A stretch of 5,286 bases of DNA, taken from Campylobacteraceae bacterium (GTDB lineage Bacteria; Campylobacterota; Campylobacteria; Campylobacterales; Sulfurovaceae). The notes under the pieces were generated by a model that worked only from the letters and a program-made list of their open reading frames with translations, was not told the DNA's origin and did not search any database. Where the stretch lies: positions 1 through 5,286 of the forward strand of contig JALWQQ010000137.1 in the NCBI GenBank assembly GCA_027083075.1, written 5' to 3'. Numbering within the stretch: the first letter of the stretch is position 1; every line of letters begins with the position of its first letter. Below are positions 1-5,286 of the stretch, one piece after another. A program made the position numbers and the translations under genes.

Positions 1-31
1 ATAAGCCCGTTGCCTCAAAAATAAATTCCTG

Positions 32-58
32 TCAAAATTTGGTTTATATAAATTTTGA
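32..58. repeat. 9-bp perfect inverted repeat, AT-rich
   Basis: The arm TCAAAATTT at 32-40 is the exact reverse complement of AAATTTTGA at 50-58, with a 9-nt spacer between them. No T-run follows directly on either strand, so it is not a standard intrinsic terminator. It could be an operator for a dimeric regulator, the weak 3' hairpin of an unseen upstream transcript, or chance in AT-rich DNA. Confidence 0.5.
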
Positions 59-88
59 GTCAACAGAAAAAATCGCTTTAGAAAATAC

Positions 89-116
89 TTGCATTTCACT
101 TTATGATTTTTATATT
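89..116 (+). promoter_or_regulatory. probable sigma-70 promoter of the tRNA-Phe gene
   Basis: A TTGCAT -35-like box (89-94) and a TATATT -10-like box (111-116) are separated by 16 bp. They would start transcription near 122-124, about 20 nt before the mature tRNA 5' end. That is a normal length for a leader removed by RNase P. A second AT-rich hexamer, TATGAT at 102-107, has no -35 at a suitable distance. The assignment rests on motif and position only. Confidence 0.4.
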
Positions 117-142
117 TAGGTTTGTTTGAAATGAGACCAACC

Positions 143-218
<76 letters not shown>

Positions 219-253
219 TTTCTACATAACCTCGAATCTCCTCGATTTTTCGC

Positions 254-281
254 TATACTTTCGAAAATCTATAACAAAGAG
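254..281 (+). promoter_or_regulatory. rimO -10 box, TTTCGAAA palindrome and ribosome binding site
   Basis: A good -10 box, TATACT (254-259), follows a T-rich stretch (246-250). No convincing -35 is seen, which is usual for housekeeping promoters in Campylobacterota. The 8-bp palindrome TTTCGAAA (259-266) lies between the -10 box and the expected start site near 266. AAAGAG (276-281) is a Shine-Dalgarno-like sequence five bases before the ATG at 287. Transcription of rimO-tilS probably begins here rather than by read-through from the tRNA, although no strong terminator separates the two. Confidence 0.5.
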
Positions 282-286
282 TTTTT

Positions 287-1603
287 ATGTCGAAAAAGTT
301 GCATTTGGTAAGCTTGGGATGTAGCAAAAACCTGGTAGACAGCGAAGTGATGCTGGGGCGTTTGCGCGAGTATGAGATTTGCGACGATCCGAGTGCTTCC
401 GATGTGATCATTGTCAATACCTGCGGCTTTATCGATGCGGCAAAAGAGGAGAGTATCAACACGGTATTGCGTCTGCATGATGCACGCAAGAAAGACTCTG
501 TGCTTGTGATGGCAGGTTGTCTTTCGGAGCGCTATAAGGAGGAGCTTCAAAAAGAGCTTCCCGAGATCGACGTTTTCACCGGCGTGGGGGACTATGAGCG
601 TATCGATGCGCTCATTGCCTCGCGTCAAAGTACCTTTAGCCCCGAAGTTTACTTGGCAAATGAAGATGCGGCACGTGTCGTGACAGGCTCGAACTATCAC
701 GCTTTTATCAAGATCTCCGAGGGGTGCAATCAGCAGTGTAGCTTTTGTGCCATTCCGAGTTTTAAAGGCAGGCTCAAGTCTCGCACGATCGACTCGATCG
801 TTGCCGAGGTGCGACAGCTTGTCGCACAAGGCTTTTGGGACTTTAGCTTTATCTCACAAGATAGCTCGAGTTACGGGCGTGATCTGGGCTACAAGGAAGG
901 GTTGATCGACCTGATCGAAGCGGTCGAAAAGATCGAAGGGGTGCGTAGTGCGCGCATTCTCTATCTCTACCCTTCGACCACCTCGTTTGCGCTGATCGAT
1001 GCGATCGCGGATTCGAAAGTGTTTCAGAGCTATTACGATATGCCGATACAACATATCGACAACGGAATGCTCAAGCTAATGAAACGCGGCTTTAACGAGA
1101 AGCGCACAATCGCACTTTTGGAGCATATGCGCACCAAGCCTAACGCTTTTGTGCGCACTTCGGTGATTGCGGGGCACCCCGGAGAGGATGAGTCGGCATT
1201 TTTGCGCCTTTGCGACTTCATGAGAGATTTCGGTTTCGATCGCTTCAATGTCTTTGCTTACTCTAACGAAGAGAGTACGGCTGCCTACACAATGCCACAG
1301 CTTCCCGCCTCGACGATCGCCGAGCGCGCCGAAATGCTCGGTGCTATCGCCGACGAGGCGACGAAGCGCTCTTTGAAGCGGTGCGTCGGCAAAGAGATGC
1401 GTGTGGCTTTAGAGGGTGAGAGTGAAGAGCACGCCTATCTCTTGCAGGCAAGACCGCTGGCGTGGGCAAGCGAGATCGACGGAGTGCTACTGATCAACGA
1501 TGTCAACGATCTATCCTTGGAGGTAGGTAAACCCTACCTTGCCAAGGTGACGGAGTTGGCAGGCGACAGACTCGTCGCTACTTTGCTGCGCAAAGAGGGG
1601 TAG
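287..1603 (+). CDS. rimO: ribosomal protein S12 methylthiotransferase RimO
   Basis: RimO is a cytoplasmic radical-SAM enzyme with two 4Fe-4S clusters. It adds a methylthio group to the conserved aspartate of ribosomal protein S12 near the decoding centre. The 438-residue product is full length for the family. Its N-terminal methylthiotransferase domain has the three cluster ligands C12 (in LGCSKN), C46 (NTCGF) and C78 (AGCLS). The radical-SAM core carries C147-x3-C151-x2-C154. RimO-type features, rather than MiaB or MtaB ones, are YPSTTS near 228-233, PIQHIDNGMLKLMKRG near 253-268 and AGHPGED near 295-301. The last ~65 residues form the TRAM domain, which in RimO contacts S12 rather than RNA. 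The ATG at 287 has AAAGAG five bases upstream and puts C12 at its normal place. The gene runs into tilS two bases after its stop codon, so the two are co-transcribed; the rimO-tilS pair also occurs in Campylobacter as I recall. No key residue is missing. Confidence 0.95.
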   Translation: MSKKLHLVSLGCSKNLVDSEVMLGRLREYEICDDPSASDVIIVNTCGFIDAAKEESINTVLRLHDARKKDSVLVMAGCLSERYKEELQKELPEIDVFTGVGDYERIDALIASRQSTFSPEVYLANEDAARVVTGSNYHAFIKISEGCNQQCSFCAIPSFKGRLKSRTIDSIVAEVRQLVAQGFWDFSFISQDSSSYGRDLGYKEGLIDLIEAVEKIEGVRSARILYLYPSTTSFALIDAIADSKVFQSYYDMPIQHIDNGMLKLMKRGFNEKRTIALLEHMRTKPNAFVRTSVIAGHPGEDESAFLRLCDFMRDFGFDRFNVFAYSNEESTAAYTMPQLPASTIAERAEMLGAIADEATKRSLKRCVGKEMRVALEGESEEHAYLLQARPLAWASEIDGVLLINDVNDLSLEVGKPYLAKVTELAGDRLVATLLRKEG

Positions 1604-1605
1604 GG

Positions 1606-2631
1606 ATGCTTGCATTGGACGAGACGCTGGTGGAGATGCTTCAGGGCTCACGTAATCTTTTGGCATTTTCGGGAGGTATCGACTCAACGGCGCTCTTCTT
1701 TCTTCTGTATGATCATGGCATCACCTTCGATATCGCGCATGTCAACTACAAAACACGCAGACAAAGTGACGAAGAGCAGGCGTATGCCGAAGCGTTGGCG
1801 AAGCGTTTCGGCAAACGACTCTTTGTTAAAGAGGCGCCTTGCATCGAGCGAAACTTTGAAGCCGAAGCGCGACGCTTTCGATACGCCTTTTTTGAAGAGA
1901 TCGTTTATAGCGAAGGTTACGATACGATACTGACGGCACATCAGCTCAATGATAAGATGGAGTGGCTCTTGATGCGCCTGACAAGAGGGGCGGGGGTTGC
2001 CGAACTTGCGGGGATGCAGACGGTAAGCTACCGTGACGACTACCGCTTGGTACGCCCCTTGCTACATTTTAGCAAAGAGGATTTGCGCCGTTATCTTGAC
2101 GAAAAAAAAGAGCGCTACTTTATCGACGAAAGCAATGATGATATGCGCTTTGAGCGCAACCGCTTCCGCCGTGACTTTTCCGATGCATTGGTAGCGGAGT
2201 ATGTCAAGGGCATCGCCGATTCGTTTCGTTATCTTGAGAAGGAGGCGGCGCTGCTCTCGTCGCTTTACAGAGTTGACAAAAAGATTGACAAATATTATAA
2301 GATCGATCTTTATGATGTAAGCTTGGCAGCGCGTGCCGCCGATGCGATCTTGAAGAGCGAAGGCTATCTTTTAAGCGCTGCGGAGAGGGAGAGTATCGCT
2401 ACGCAAGAGAGCTGTGTGGTAGGACGAAAGTGGGCAGTCGAGCGGGTTGACAATCTACTTTACATCGCACCCTATTTACATGGCGTGACGATGCCGAAGT
2501 TCTTTAAAGAGGGGTGCCGCAAAGAGCACATCCCGCCCAAGGTGCGCCCCTATCTCTATATGATGGCTTTCGACTATCCTCTCTCGGCAAAAGAGAACCC
2601 GATGTGGGAGAGACTCTGTTCGAAGCCATAA
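1606..2631 (+). CDS. tilS: tRNA(Ile)-lysidine synthase TilS
   Basis: TilS uses ATP and lysine to convert C34 of tRNA-Ile(CAU) to lysidine. This switches the tRNA from reading AUG to AUA and from methionine to isoleucine charging, and is normally essential. The 341-residue product has the PP-loop ATP-binding motif SGGIDS (22-27), HVNYKTR (45-51), a TAHQLND motif (110-116), LTRGAG (125-130), RPLL (150-153), FIDESN (172-177) and RNRFRRD (184-190), all in family order. It is about 90 residues shorter than E. coli TilS and resembles the short forms with a reduced C-terminal region. The TAHQLND motif and the following KMEW differ from the common AHHxxDQxET pattern, probably a lineage variant rather than damage. 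The purine-rich AAAGAGGGG that ends rimO (1592-1600) serves as ribosome binding site and the start is two bases past the rimO stop, so translational coupling is likely. No gene follows on this strand; the end abuts nusA. Confidence 0.93.
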   Translation: MLALDETLVEMLQGSRNLLAFSGGIDSTALFFLLYDHGITFDIAHVNYKTRRQSDEEQAYAEALAKRFGKRLFVKEAPCIERNFEAEARRFRYAFFEEIVYSEGYDTILTAHQLNDKMEWLLMRLTRGAGVAELAGMQTVSYRDDYRLVRPLLHFSKEDLRRYLDEKKERYFIDESNDDMRFERNRFRRDFSDALVAEYVKGIADSFRYLEKEAALLSSLYRVDKKIDKYYKIDLYDVSLAARAADAILKSEGYLLSAAERESIATQESCVVGRKWAVERVDNLLYIAPYLHGVTMPKFFKEGCRKEHIPPKVRPYLYMMAFDYPLSAKENPMWERLCSKP

Positions 2632-2644
2632 AGCTTATGCTTTA
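2629..2644. other. 6-bp hairpin spanning both stop codons of tilS and nusA
   Basis: TAAAGC (2629-2634) and GCTTTA (2639-2644) are perfect complements around the loop TTAT. The element contains the tilS TAA (2629-2631) and the nusA TAA (minus strand, 2637-2635). The stem is short and AT-rich, and no T-run follows on either strand, so it is a poor intrinsic terminator. It may be only a by-product of the abutting stop codons and the nusA C-terminal codons. No better terminator is visible for either gene. Confidence 0.35.
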
Positions 2645-3795
2645 AAGAGACTTTCGAGTGCACTGGTATCTGTTGTTTTCTCTTCTTGAGCGGCGGCTTC
2701 GGGCTGTCTTTCGACGATCCCTTCGACTTCGTTAAGTTCGATATCGTAGCCCGTCAACATCGAAGCCAAGCGGATATTGATGCCCTGCTTTCCGATCGCC
2801 TTGGCTTTTTGATCACTCGTGATATCGACGGTCGCTTTTTTGCTTGCCTCGTCGCACTTGACATTTTGGACAATTGCCGGCGAGAGGGCGCGTGTGATAA
2901 AGATCTCGGGTATCGGCGAGTATTCGATACAGTCGATATTTTCACCGCAAAGCTCGTCACTGACGGCATTGATGCGTACCCCCTTGACGCCGACGGCAGC
3001 ACCGATAGGATCGATGTTTGGATAGTCGGTTTTGAGTGCTACTTTTGCGCGCTCACCCGGAATGCGCGAAGAGGCGACGATCTCTACCGATCCGTCTGCA
3101 ATCTCGGGCACCTCCTTTTCCATCAACGCTTCAAGAAATTTCGGTGCGGTGCGGCTTAGTTCCAAAAAGAGTCCGTACTTCGGATCGACATTGACATAGC
3201 GTAAGAGCGCCTTGATCGTATCGCCCGTCTTGAACCGTTCGCCTTTAATGCGGTTGCGGCGCGACAAGATACCCTTGAGTTCGCCGATCTCGACATGGGT
3301 ATTTTCGTCGTTGTCGACGCGCGCCACCGTACCGATCATGACCGAGCCGACCTTCTCTTTATATTTTTCAAAGAGATCTTGTTCGATACGGCGCTGGATA
3401 TGGTATTCGAGCTCTTTAAAGAGGTTTGCCGAGGCGGTGCGCCCATAGTCGTCAAGCTTGAAGGTTTCGGTCAGCTTGTCGCCCACTTCCAGGCTCTCGT
3501 CAAAGGCTTTGGCTTCACTTAGCGAGATGTAGGCGTCCGAGGGTACCTTGCGAATCTCGGGCTCTCTGCCCACCTCCGCCATCAGTCGCTCATCGTCATC
3601 GGGAACGACGGTGATCACTTTGGTGATCTCGAAACTTTTGGTATCTTCGTCTATATCCACTTCAAAATCGGCAGTCGGAGAGCTCAGGCGACGCGCGGTA
3701 TTGATCAGCGCCTCTTTGAACGCCTCCATGGCACTCTCTTTGGAGATGCCCTTCTCGTGGGCGATCGCTTCTATAATATCCAGTATCTTTTCCAT
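2635..3795 (-). CDS. nusA: transcription termination/antitermination protein NusA (short form)
   Basis: NusA binds RNA polymerase and nascent RNA. It modulates pausing, intrinsic and Rho-dependent termination, and antitermination on rRNA operons. The 386-residue product shows the family order: an N-terminal polymerase-binding domain (about 1-125, with DYGRTASANLFKE at 116-128), an S1 domain (about 135-200) and KH1 (about 225-290, with EVPEIADGSVEIV, PGERAKVALKT and a GVKG loop at 269-272). KH2 follows (about 300-355, with GKQG at 335-338). A roughly 30-residue acidic, alanine- and glutamate-rich tail ends the protein. The two C-terminal acidic repeats of E. coli NusA (about 495 residues) are absent, as in many bacteria outside the Gammaproteobacteria. 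The ATG is followed by MEKILDIIEAIAHEKGIS, a normal NusA N-terminus, and an in-frame TAG lies four codons upstream. The nearest Shine-Dalgarno, GGGAG (3812-3808), is a rather distant 12 bases away. The gene stands alone, without rimP or infB, convergent with tilS and divergent from the HP0268-like gene. Confidence 0.95.
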   Translation of the reverse strand: MEKILDIIEAIAHEKGISKESAMEAFKEALINTARRLSSPTADFEVDIDEDTKSFEITKVITVVPDDDERLMAEVGREPEIRKVPSDAYISLSEAKAFDESLEVGDKLTETFKLDDYGRTASANLFKELEYHIQRRIEQDLFEKYKEKVGSVMIGTVARVDNDENTHVEIGELKGILSRRNRIKGERFKTGDTIKALLRYVNVDPKYGLFLELSRTAPKFLEALMEKEVPEIADGSVEIVASSRIPGERAKVALKTDYPNIDPIGAAVGVKGVRINAVSDELCGENIDCIEYSPIPEIFITRALSPAIVQNVKCDEASKKATVDITSDQKAKAIGKQGINIRLASMLTGYDIELNEVEGIVERQPEAAAQEEKTTDTSALESLFKA

Positions 3796-3875
3796 AACGA
3801 TAGACTACTCCCGTTAAAACTTTCGAAAACTCCCTATACCGTTATCGCTGCAATGTTCGGGGATTTTTTCGAAGG
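3796..3875 (-). promoter_or_regulatory. nusA 5' leader, about 80 nt
   Basis: If transcription starts near 3875, as the -10 box at 3887-3882 suggests, nusA has a leader of about 80 nt. It contains two TTCGAA cores (3822-3827 and 3868-3873). The first lies in the palindrome TTTCGAAA (3821-3828), which is shared with the rimO promoter. GGGAG also occurs twice, at 3832-3828 overlapping that palindrome and at 3812-3808 as the probable ribosome binding site. I see no strong long hairpin and no known riboswitch. NusA autoregulation is known in other bacteria, so a control role is possible but not shown here. Confidence 0.35.
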
Positions 3876-3881
3876 AAAAAG

Positions 3882-3909
3882 ATTATAGCTAACCCTAGCT
3901 TTACGCAAA
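3882..3909 (-). promoter_or_regulatory. probable nusA promoter
   Basis: ATTATA at 3882-3887 on the plus strand reads as a perfect TATAAT -10 box on the minus strand. TTTGCG (minus strand, 3909-3904) lies 16 bp further upstream as a weak -35. The start site would fall near 3875. The -10 box is certain as sequence; its use is inferred from position and orientation. Confidence 0.55.
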
Positions 3910-3915
3910 ATAAAG

Positions 3916-3953
3916 TATAATCGAATCAAATGCGATAGAAAATAGACGAAGGA
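3916..3953 (+). promoter_or_regulatory. -10 box and ribosome binding site of the HP0268-like/miaB operon
   Basis: A perfect TATAAT (3916-3921) follows an A/T-rich stretch, again with no clear -35. Transcription would start near 3928, giving a leader of about 35 nt. AAGGA (3949-3953) lies nine bases before the ATG at 3963. This -10 box is only 28 bp from the opposite -10 box of nusA, so the two promoters are back to back and polymerase binding at one could affect the other. Confidence 0.6.
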
Positions 3954-3962
3954 TAGTGTTTT

Positions 3963-4202
3963 ATGAAACTAAAACTTGCGCGCACGACACTCAAGGCCAA
4001 ACCGAAAAGCGTAGAGCTTAGTAAGATCGAAGAGGAGTTGGAGAAAAAGTCGATCTTCTACTTCGACAAGGAGAATTCTCATAAAGAGCTTAAAGAGATG
4101 ATAGAGTATTTCGAAGAGAAGGGCTACTCGGTCTATATGAGAGAGGTGCGTTACGGCTTGGATGATAACGAATATATCTACGAAGTACACATCATTCGCT
4201 AA
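3963..4202 (+). CDS. HP0268-family small protein (putative nuclease)
   Basis: The 79-residue soluble product resembles H. pylori HP0268: both start MKL, both have KSVEL near 15-19, SIFYF near 30-34, a middle helix of the type [19 protein letters not shown] (40-58), an EVR near 61-63 and a terminal YEVHII. The H. pylori protein is reported, from memory, to have a fold like the small MutS-related (Smr) domain and to show DNA-nicking and RNase activity. Whether this homologue is a nuclease is inference. There is no signal peptide or membrane segment; charged residues dominate. The ATG has AAGGA nine bases upstream and a TATAAT promoter about 45 bases upstream. Its stop overlaps the ribosome binding site of miaB, so the two are translationally coupled. 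The same gene-miaB adjacency occurs in H. pylori and C. jejuni as I recall, the latter also with nusA next door, which points to a job near tRNA or RNA metabolism. Confidence 0.8.
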   Translation: MKLKLARTTLKAKPKSVELSKIEEELEKKSIFYFDKENSHKELKEMIEYFEEKGYSVYMREVRYGLDDNEYIYEVHIIR

Positions 4203-4207
4203 GAGGG
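4201..4207 (+). promoter_or_regulatory. ribosome binding site deciding the TTG start of miaB
   Basis: AAGAGGG (4201-4207) overlaps the TAA of the preceding gene (4200-4202) and lies six bases before TTG at 4214. This spacing and the MSKKLY-type N-terminus that follows select TTG as the start. The next in-frame ATG is codon 14 (4253), which would remove the cluster ligand C12. Confidence 0.8.
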
Positions 4208-4213
4208 CGCTCA

Positions 4214-5286
4214 TTGTCTAAAAAACTCTATATCGAGACGCTGGGATGCGCGATGAATGTGCGCGACAGCGAACATATGATCGCCGAGCTCTCTACCAAA
4301 GAGTCCTACGAACTTACCGAGCACCTCGAAGAGGCCGATCTGATCGTCATCAATACCTGTTCGGTGCGTGAAAAGCCCGTAGCCAAGCTCTTTAGCGAGT
4401 TGGGCGTGTTTAAGCAGCGCAAAAAGGCGGGTGCGAAGATCGGTGTAGCGGGCTGTACCGCCAGCCACTTGGGCGAAGAGATCGTCAAGCGCGCCCCGTT
4501 TGTCGACTTTGTCATCGGTGCACGCAATGTCTCTAAGATCACCGAAGTACTCGACAAAAAGCACAGCGTTGCCGTCGATACCGACTTTGACGAAAGCACC
4601 TATGCTTTCGGCGACTATCGTAGCAACCCCTATAAGGCGCTGGTCAATATCTCTATCGGTTGCGACAAGTCGTGTACCTTCTGCATCGTGCCGGCTACTC
4701 GGGGCGAAGAGATCTCGATCCCGAGCGATCTGATCTGTCGCGAGATCGAAAAAGCGGTGCAAAGCGGCGCCAAAGAGGTGATGCTGCTAGGGCAAAATGT
4801 CAACAACTACGGGAGACGTTTTAGTGCCATGGAGGAGAAGATCGACTTTACGCAACTACTACAAAAGGTATCGCGTATCGAAGGTCTGGAGCGCATCCGT
4901 TTTCAATCGCCCCACCCGCTGCATATGGACGATGCCTTTTTGGAAGAGTTTGCTTCCAATCCAAAGATATGTAAACAGATCCATGTGCCCTTGCAGAGCG
5001 GCTCGACACGCATACTCAAACGGATGAAGCGCGGTTATAGCAAAGAGTGGTTTTTAAATCGTTGCGAGAAGATCCGCCGTATGGTGCCCGGCGTAGCGAT
5101 CTCTACCGATGTGATCGTCGGTTTTCCGGGTGAGAGTGATGCTGACTTCGAAGAGACGATGGAGGTCTTGGAGGCGGTACGTTTCGAGCAGATGTTTAGT
5201 TTCAAATACTCTCCGAGACCCCATACCGAAGCGGCAACATTCCCCGACCAAGTACCCGATGAGGTCGCCGGTGCACGTCTTGAGAG
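4214..5286 (+). CDS. miaB: tRNA-2-methylthio-N6-dimethylallyladenosine synthase MiaB (partial, 3' end outside window)
   Basis: MiaB is a radical-SAM methylthiotransferase that converts i6A37 to ms2i6A37 in tRNAs reading UNN codons, stabilising codon-anticodon pairing. From the TTG at 4214 the frame is open for 357 codons to the window edge. About 80 more residues, mainly the TRAM RNA-binding domain, should lie beyond. The N-terminal domain has C12 (LGCAMN), C49 (NTCSVRE) and C81 (AGCTAS). The radical-SAM motif is C150-x3-C154-x2-C157 ([16 protein letters not shown]). [10 protein letters not shown] (191-200), [19 protein letters not shown] (257-275) and [10 protein letters not shown] (299-308) are typical of MiaB, whereas RimO has PIQH and HPGE at the equivalent places. 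The start is TTG with a strong ribosome binding site, 11 bases after the HP0268-like stop. The first five residues, MSKKL, are the same as in RimO upstream. MtaB-type enzymes are the main alternative, but the NTCSVRE and QNVN motifs make MiaB far more likely. Confidence 0.93.
   Translation, partial: MSKKLYIETLGCAMNVRDSEHMIAELSTKESYELTEHLEEADLIVINTCSVREKPVAKLFSELGVFKQRKKAGAKIGVAGCTASHLGEEIVKRAPFVDFVIGARNVSKITEVLDKKHSVAVDTDFDESTYAFGDYRSNPYKALVNISIGCDKSCTFCIVPATRGEEISIPSDLICREIEKAVQSGAKEVMLLGQNVNNYGRRFSAMEEKIDFTQLLQKVSRIEGLERIRFQSPHPLHMDDAFLEEFASNPKICKQIHVPLQSGSTRILKRMKRGYSKEWFLNRCEKIRRMVPGVAISTDVIVGFPGESDADFEETMEVLEAVRFEQMFSFKYSPRPHTEAATFPDQVPDEVAGARLE

Larger units (their letters stand above)
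1..142. other. AT-rich non-coding stretch upstream of tRNA-Phe
   Basis: This stretch is strikingly richer in A+T than the genes that follow. I find no credible coding region in it. Two reading frames stay open by chance: one on the plus strand from base 3 to a TAG at 117-119, and one on the minus strand across the whole stretch. Neither has a good start codon with a ribosome binding site or a recognisable product. What can be supported is a 9-bp inverted repeat (32-58) and a probable promoter for the tRNA (89-116). The 3' end of an upstream gene lying mostly outside the window cannot be excluded. Confidence 0.6.

Noticed and set aside
3..119. Plus-strand frame open from the window edge to a TAG, about 38 codons
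   Set aside because: It could be the tail of a gene beginning left of the window, but the sequence is very AT-rich, shows no recognisable domain and contains the perfect inverted repeat. The length is not surprising by chance at this composition.
232..250. Possible terminator after the tRNA (TCGA, TCGA, then TTTTT)
   Set aside because: The stem is only 4 bp of a self-complementary word and would be very unstable. The T-run more likely belongs to the T-rich part of the rimO promoter.
785..1010. Cluster of GATC sites in rimO
   Set aside because: GATC is frequent throughout the window because of favoured ATC and GAT/GATCG codon combinations. No origin-like or regulatory arrangement is evident.
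2686..3159. 157-codon plus-strand reading frame opposite nusA
   Set aside because: It is the antisense shadow of nusA, whose product matches the family along its full length; the shadow translation has no recognisable domain.
3865..3881. T6-CGAAG-GAAAAA hairpin in the nusA upstream region as an attenuator or terminator
   Set aside because: The stem is almost only A-T pairs and lies at the expected transcription start, so it cannot act as a meaningful terminator of nusA or the divergent operon.
4211..4762. 183-codon minus-strand reading frame opposite miaB
   Set aside because: It is antisense to MiaB, whose cysteine motifs and start are clear. Long antisense frames are expected from the codon use here.

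Overview
The window looks like chromosomal core-genome DNA from a Campylobacterota (epsilonproteobacterial) organism. It is denser in G+C than Campylobacter or Helicobacter, so a deep-sea, sulfur-oxidising Sulfurovum-like genus is plausible, but that placement is a guess. The grounds are a small HP0268-family gene directly before miaB, a short NusA without the C-terminal acidic repeats, a short TilS, the rimO-tilS pairing, and T-rich promoters with good -10 boxes and poor -35 boxes. I see no transposon, phage, CRISPR or toxin-antitoxin signature and no evident new system. It is mostly a translation and tRNA-modification neighbourhood.

Layout. Bases 1-142 are AT-rich and hold no convincing gene, only an inverted repeat and a probable tRNA promoter. 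A tRNA-Phe (GAA) gene with CCA follows at 143-218; its acceptor stem does not pair properly. Then come rimO (287-1603) and tilS (1606-2631) on the plus strand, two bases apart and surely one operon. nusA (3795-2635) lies on the minus strand, and its stop codon is three bases from the tilS stop codon. A 167-bp divergent intergenic region (3796-3962) carries back-to-back -10 boxes for nusA and for the rightward operon. That operon holds the HP0268-like gene (3963-4202) and miaB (4214 to beyond the window end). miaB starts at TTG, so an ATG-only gene finder would miss it or truncate it.

How the genes fit together. RimO methylthiolates ribosomal protein S12. TilS makes lysidine on tRNA-Ile(CAU). 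MiaB adds the methylthio group to isopentenyl-A37 of tRNAs reading UNN codons, and the tRNA-Phe in this window, with A36-A37-A38, is a typical MiaB substrate. NusA acts in transcription elongation, termination and rRNA antitermination. The HP0268-like protein belongs to a family whose H. pylori member is reported to be a small nuclease, and its tight coupling to miaB is conserved in the lineage as I recall it.

The points most worth a second look are the mispaired tRNA-Phe acceptor stem, the HP0268-miaB coupling, the compact divergent promoter, and a TTTCGAAA palindrome found both at the rimO promoter and in the nusA leader.
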